Assembly (NCBI GenBank): GCA_030432295.1
Contig: JAUIHI010000013.1
Location: forward strand, 1-64,000
DNA: 64,000 nt
DNA from: Anaerolineae bacterium
Lineage (GTDB): Bacteria; Chloroflexota; Anaerolineae; Caldilineales; Caldilineaceae
Reading direction: 5' to 3'
Shown here: positions 59,701-64,000 of the stretch, in pieces
How positions within the stretch are numbered: position 1 is the first letter of the stretch
Layout of the letters: each line of letters starts with the position of its first letter
The notes under the pieces: generated by a model
Seen by the model: the letters and a program-made list of their open reading frames with translations, nothing else
Told to the model about the DNA's origin: nothing
Database searches by the model: none
Translations under genes and position numbers: made by a program

Positions 59701-60867
59701 ATGACAGATATAACAAACACCCAAGCACCCACGCGGAGACCTGCCCCCAAAAGGCTATCGACTCTGGACCGCTTCCTGACCCTTTGGATATTTCTGGCGA
59801 TGGCGATCGGTGTGGGGCTGGGCTATCTCTTTCCCGCGGCAGTTCATGCCTTCAACGAAAGTTTCAGCCTGGGGACCACAAATATCCCTATCGCCATCGG
59901 GCTGATTCTGATGATGTATCCGCCCTTTGCCAAAGTGAAGTACGAGGAGTTGGGCCAGGTCTTTCGCAATGGCAAAGTGCTGGGGCTGTCACTGGTCCAG
60001 AACTGGCTGATTGGGCCGGTGTTGATGTTCGCACTGGCTGTCATCTTTTTGCGCGGCTACCCGGACTATATGGTGGGGCTGATCCTCATCGGTCTGGCCC
60101 GCTGTATCGCGATGGTCATCGTCTGGAATGAACTGGCCAAGGGCGATACGGAATACGCGGCCGGGCTGGTGGCCTTCAACAGCATTTTTCAGGTGCTTTT
60201 CTACAGCGTCTATGCCTGGGTCTTCATTACTGTTCTGCCCGGCTGGTTCGGTCTGCAAGGAATGGTAGTGGATATCGGCATCCAGCAGATCGCCGGAAGT
60301 GTCTTCCTCTACCTGGGCGTGCCGATGCTGGCGGGCTTTCTCACCCGTTTCTTCCTCCTGCGAGCAAAGGGGCGGCTCTGGTATGAACAGACTTTTGTGC
60401 CCCGCATCAGCCCGCTTACTCTCATCGCCCTGCTCTTTACGATTTTGGTGATGTTCAGCCTGAAGGGCGAACTGATCGTCCAGATTCCCCTGGATGTGGT
60501 GCGGATCGCCATCCCCCTGACCATCTACTTTATTGCGATGTTTCTGGTCAGCTTTTTTATGGGCCGCCAATTGGGTGCGGACTATTCCAAGACGACAACA
60601 CTGGCCTTCACCGCGGCCAGCAACAATTTCGAGCTGGCGATTGCCGTCGCCGTCGCCGTCTTTGGCATCAATTCCGGGGCCGCCTTTGCCGCGGTCATCG
60701 GCCCGCTGATCGAAGTGCCGGTGATGATTGCTCTGGTCAATGTGGCCCTGGGCTTCCAGCGCCGCTATTTTGCAAACGAATTGCAGCCTCTGCCCGCACA
60801 GATGATCGAAGCCGCGGGCGAAGCCTGCCCGCCTGCCGAACAAATAACTTCCAGTCTCTCGAAATAG
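59701..60867 (+). CDS. Arsenite efflux transporter, ACR3 family
   Basis: The 388-residue transporter has about ten helices and the ACR3 core [21 protein letters not shown], whose Cys is essential in studied ACR3 proteins. It exports arsenite. ATG 59701 follows GGAGGG. It lies 40 bases after pstB and before arsC, so it is in the phosphate operon. Confidence 0.94.
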   Translation: MTDITNTQAPTRRPAPKRLSTLDRFLTLWIFLAMAIGVGLGYLFPAAVHAFNESFSLGTTNIPIAIGLILMMYPPFAKVKYEELGQVFRNGKVLGLSLVQNWLIGPVLMFALAVIFLRGYPDYMVGLILIGLARCIAMVIVWNELAKGDTEYAAGLVAFNSIFQVLFYSVYAWVFITVLPGWFGLQGMVVDIGIQQIAGSVFLYLGVPMLAGFLTRFFLLRAKGRLWYEQTFVPRISPLTLIALLFTILVMFSLKGELIVQIPLDVVRIAIPLTIYFIAMFLVSFFMGRQLGADYSKTTTLAFTAASNNFELAIAVAVAVFGINSGAAFAAVIGPLIEVPVMIALVNVALGFQRRYFANELQPLPAQMIEAAGEACPPAEQITSSLSK

Positions 60868-61085
60868 TGCCGAATCGCTGAGATTCTTGGCATTTCAGCA
60901 AGAAGTGGCGAAGTCTTTTTGTAAACACGGATGAGAAGAAACACGGATAAAATACAGCGCTGACTCCGCTGTGAAAAGCCATTTGAACTACAAAGTACAA
61001 AAAATACAGGGGAAACATCCGCGTTTATCAGTGTTCATCAGTGGCTGGAATAAATTATTGCATTCGAGTCAACAAAGGAAATCCT
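60868..61085. other. Intergenic region with split GTAAACACGGATG arms
   Basis: ACACGGATGAGAAGAAACAC at about 60924-60943 and complementary words ATCCGCGTTTATCAGTGTT at about 61017-61035 form a loose, widely spaced inverted repeat of the family seen at 56236. No gene is seen. Confidence 0.55.
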
Positions 61086-61544
<459 letters not shown>

Positions 61545-61557
61545 AAGGAGAAGCCCA

Positions 61558-62217
61558 ATGCCCCGTGTTGTATTTGTACGTGAACTCGGCTTTCTGCAGG
61601 ATGAGATTCTCGCTCTGGGCAGTATGGTCAGCCAGGCCCTGGGTGAATCGGTTATTGCACTGGGGGAGCGGAATGCAGCCAAAGCCCAGGAGTTGATTCA
61701 GCGCGATCAGGAGGTCAATCGTAAGCGTTATGCCATTGAGGGCGATTGTCTGCGCCTGATGGCGACCCAGCAGCCGATGGCTGGGGATTTGCGTCTGCTG
61801 GCATCGGTGCTGGAGATTACCACCGAACTGGAACGCATTGGCGACTACGCCAAAGGCATTGGCAGGATTATTCTGCTCGTCGGCCCGGAGCCGTTGATGA
61901 AACCGCTGGTGGACATTCCGCTGATGTGTGAGCAGGTGCTGAAGATGCTCGACCGCGCGCTCGACGCCTTCATCCACCAGGACGCAGACGCGGCCCGGGC
62001 CATCGCGGCCGAGGACGATCTGGTGGACGATCTCTACAACAAAATCTACCGGGATATCATCGGCTTTCTGGTCGAGAAGCCCCAGCTTTTCGACCGGGCC
62101 AACTATCTGCTCTGGGCCGCGCATAATCTGGAACGGGCCGGGGACCGCACAGTCAACATCTGCGAACGGGTGCTCTTCAACGTCACCGGGCAGATGACCG
62201 AACTGGACGTGACCTAA
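61558..62217 (+). CDS. phoU: Phosphate transport system regulatory protein PhoU
   Basis: PhoU couples Pst activity to the PhoR kinase. The 219-residue product has two three-helix PhoU repeats with the metal-binding signatures ITTELERIGDYAKGI and HNLERAGDRTVNICE. AAGGAG precedes ATG 61558. It closes the operon, separated from pstB by the arsenic genes. Confidence 0.95.
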   Translation: MPRVVFVRELGFLQDEILALGSMVSQALGESVIALGERNAAKAQELIQRDQEVNRKRYAIEGDCLRLMATQQPMAGDLRLLASVLEITTELERIGDYAKGIGRIILLVGPEPLMKPLVDIPLMCEQVLKMLDRALDAFIHQDADAARAIAAEDDLVDDLYNKIYRDIIGFLVEKPQLFDRANYLLWAAHNLERAGDRTVNICERVLFNVTGQMTELDVT

Positions 62218-62243
62218 AACGTAGCAACCAAAACCGGTAGGGC

Positions 62244-62277
62244 AGACCTGGCAGGTTTCAGAAAACTTGCCAGGTCT
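62244..62277. repeat. AGACCTGGCAGGTTTC palindrome after phoU
   Basis: Arms 62244-62259 and 62261-62277 are complementary with one bulge. A related palindrome lies at 38521-38552. It may act as the end of the phosphate operon, though no T-tract follows. Confidence 0.78.
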
Positions 62278-62336
62278 CCTCAAATCCGGGATGCACCCCA
62301 CTGCGCCATCCGCATCCCCGCTCGCCTCCCCCTGTG

Positions 62337-62342
62337 GTATAC
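62337..62342 (+). promoter_or_regulatory. Extended -10 box of the CHAT gene
   Basis: TATACT at 62337-62342 is preceded by TGTGG, giving an extended -10 after a C-rich stretch. No good -35 is seen. The leader would be about 45 bases. Confidence 0.45.
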
Positions 62343-62392
62343 TTCTCCCTTGATCAGACGCACGCCAATTCGACTTCAACTTTTGCCACCCA

Positions 62393-64000
62393 ATGGCTGT
62401 CTACAACGACTTCTCCATTGAAATCAGCGCCACACCCAGCGGCTACACCGTGCGGGCACGCGCATCCGCGGGGCAGGCCCAGGCCGAAACATCTCTCCCC
62501 CTCTCTTCTCTGGAACTGGAAAACCGGCTACAGGCCGTCGAACTTTCGCTCCTGCGCGGGCGGGGCGGTCTGCGCAGGGCACTGAGCGAAAATGAACGCC
62601 AGGCCCAGGAACTCGGCCAGATTCTCTTCGATTTTCTTCTCAGCGGCCCAGTGCGTGCGCTTTTTGATCTCAGCCGTCTGGAATCGGAGCGGGGCGAGCG
62701 AGGGTTGCGCCTGTTGCTGACAGTGAAGCCGCCCGAACTGGCCGCCCTGCCCTGGGAGCTTCTCTTTCACAGCCGGGAAGGCGAATTTCTGGCCCTTTCC
62801 CAATCCACACCGGTGGTACGCTACTGGGCCGCGCCCTATGCCCAGCAGGCGCTGACTGTCACACCGCCCCTGCGGGTGTTGGGCGTGGTGGCTGGCCCGG
62901 CCGACTGGGAAGACCTGGATGTGGCCCAGGAAAAGCAGCGTCTGGAAGAGGCCCTGGCCCCCCTGCAACAGAGCGGGCTGGCCGAACTGGTCTGGCTGGA
63001 CGGTCAGAGCCGCCGGGACCTGCAAAGTGCCATGCGCTCTGGCCCCTGGCACGCCATCCACTTTATCGGCCACGGCGGTTTTGACAAAGAACGGGACGAG
63101 GGCTTTATCGTCCTCTGCAACGAAGTGGGCCAGGCTGCCCCCCTCTACGCCGTCGAACTGGCCCGGCTGGTGGCGGATCACCCCTCCCTGCGGCTGGTCT
63201 TTCTCAACGCCTGCGAAGGGGCCACCGCTTCCCAGGGCGACGATCTGGCCAGCAGCGCGGCCGCGCTCGTCCGGCGCAGTGTGCCCGCGGTGGTCGCTAT
63301 GCAATATCCCATCAGCGACAGCGCGGCCATCGAATTTGCCCGCACTTTTTACGAAGGCCTGGCCGACAATTTGTCCGTGGACGCGGCTGTCACCGACGCC
63401 CGCAAAGCTGTCAGCTTCTCCGCGCCCCACAGCCCGGAATGGGCCACGCCGGTGCTCTTTCTGGCCGCGGCAGATGGGCGGCTCTTTGCCCTGGAAAAAG
63501 CGGTGGACGCCGCGCCCCCGCCCGACACATCCACCCCGCGGGACGGTCCCCGCGCCGCACCGCCCGGCGGTACGTCCGGTTTCCGACCCTATCTTTGGCT
63601 GCCCATTCTGCTGGTTATCCTGGCCCTTGCGCTCTGGCAATTTTGGCCCTGGGACCAAAGCGAAGGCGGACCGACACCCCGGCCCACCCAGACAACCGCG
63701 GCGGTTGTGCCAATCCCCAGCCCCCAGACCACACCGTCACCGCCCGCGGCTACGGCTGGTTCCAACGGGCCATCAGATGTTCGGCTGCATATCACCTTCG
63801 ACGATCTGGCATCCATTCTTCAGCCCGCGATCGGGGCCGGGGGATTCACCAATCTGACCGAAGAGAACTTTGTCCCAGGCCGTGTCCAGTCCGGTTTGTG
63901 GATACAGGATCGGGGCCAGGTTGTACGCTTTCCTATGCTGGTGGGCGACGCTCCGCTCTTCTCTCTGGAAAAGGGAGAAGCCGAGCTTTGGTATCGGCCC
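62393..64000 (+). CDS. CHAT-domain protein with membrane helix and LamG-like domain, truncated by the window end
   Basis: The frame is open for 536 codons from ATG 62393 to the last base, so the C-terminus is missing. Residues about 90-385 are a CHAT (caspase-like) domain, with catalytic His227 in HFIGHGGF and Cys274 in VFLNACEGA. A Pro-rich linker leads to one membrane helix (about 400-420, YLWLPILLVILALALW), then a Thr/Pro-rich stretch. The last 65 residues (LHITFDDLAS, FVPGRVQSGLWIQ, AELWYRP) resemble the start of a LamG/concanavalin-like domain. That topology puts the protease inside the cell and the binding domain outside. No Shine-Dalgarno sequence is evident. Confidence 0.87.
   Translation, partial: MAVYNDFSIEISATPSGYTVRARASAGQAQAETSLPLSSLELENRLQAVELSLLRGRGGLRRALSENERQAQELGQILFDFLLSGPVRALFDLSRLESERGERGLRLLLTVKPPELAALPWELLFHSREGEFLALSQSTPVVRYWAAPYAQQALTVTPPLRVLGVVAGPADWEDLDVAQEKQRLEEALAPLQQSGLAELVWLDGQSRRDLQSAMRSGPWHAIHFIGHGGFDKERDEGFIVLCNEVGQAAPLYAVELARLVADHPSLRLVFLNACEGATASQGDDLASSAAALVRRSVPAVVAMQYPISDSAAIEFARTFYEGLADNLSVDAAVTDARKAVSFSAPHSPEWATPVLFLAAADGRLFALEKAVDAAPPPDTSTPRDGPRAAPPGGTSGFRPYLWLPILLVILALALWQFWPWDQSEGGPTPRPTQTTAAVVPIPSPQTTPSPPAATAGSNGPSDVRLHITFDDLASILQPAIGAGGFTNLTEENFVPGRVQSGLWIQDRGQVVRFPMLVGDAPLFSLEKGEAELWYRP

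Overview
The window is a dense stretch of high-GC bacterial chromosome with about 50 protein genes on both strands. I see no rRNA, tRNA, transposase, phage module or CRISPR array. Gene content suggests a member of the Chloroflexota, perhaps Caldilinea- or Anaerolinea-like: a bacterial serpin, tig-clpP-clpX, molybdenum hydroxylases, an RCC1-propeller exoprotein with an LPF/YLPL-type C-terminal tail, a CHAT-domain protein, and many intergenic palindromes. This assignment is inference from content, not from a marker gene.

Layout. 0.1-4.1 kb: serpin, Gfo/Idh/MocA dehydrogenase, HtrA-like lipoprotein protease, small membrane protein. 4.2-8.2 kb (minus): tig-clpP-clpX. 8.4-11.9 kb (minus): a beta-class DNA methyltransferase overlapping mutL. 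12-12.1 kb: a 59-residue secreted peptide behind a near-consensus promoter. 12.2-16.4 kb (minus): a complete xanthine-dehydrogenase-type operon (FAD, 2Fe-2S and Mo subunits) plus a MoaD/ThiS-like protein. 16.8-19.0 kb: a 743-residue protein joining an ECF sigma factor, ankyrin repeats and a degenerate F1-ATPase beta-like domain. 19.1-23.2 kb: a Crp/Fnr regulator followed by flavodoxin, DUF1858- and DUF2249-type proteins, a cupin and an NDH-2-like flavoprotein. Two promoters here carry the same palindrome at the same distance from their -10 boxes. 23.3-30.6 kb: a catabolic cluster (FdrA, GNAT, DUF1116, a four-helix-bundle protein, cyclase, DinB, and FAD plus 2Fe-2S hydroxylase subunits without a Mo subunit). 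30.7-38.2 kb: a membrane protein, a HAD phosphatase, a Fur/PerR-type regulator with a P1B-4 metal-efflux ATPase, and an ABC-2 exporter. 38.6-48.4 kb: enoyl-CoA hydratase, RCC1 protein, zinc ribbon, three tandem M42 aminopeptidases, Kef-type antiporter. 48.5-53.4 kb: sugar dehydrogenase and isomerase, VOC protein, and a threonine-degradation pair (kbl, NAD-epimerase-type tdh). 53.5-62.2 kb: a phosphate/arsenic block (PhoR-like kinase, pstS, pstC, pstA, pstB, ACR3, arsC, phoU). 62.4 kb to the end: a CHAT-TM-LamG-like protein cut by the window edge.

The most unusual protein is the sigma-ankyrin-pseudo-ATPase fusion. The most unusual DNA feature is a set of at least nine families of long-armed inverted repeats, some with perfect 26-30 bp arms. 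They sit in nearly every longer gap, inside operons, within fdrA, around a four-helix-bundle gene, and as inverted copies around the RCC1 gene. Start codons were chosen from Shine-Dalgarno spacing, promoters and domain limits, so several genes are shorter than the longest open frame.
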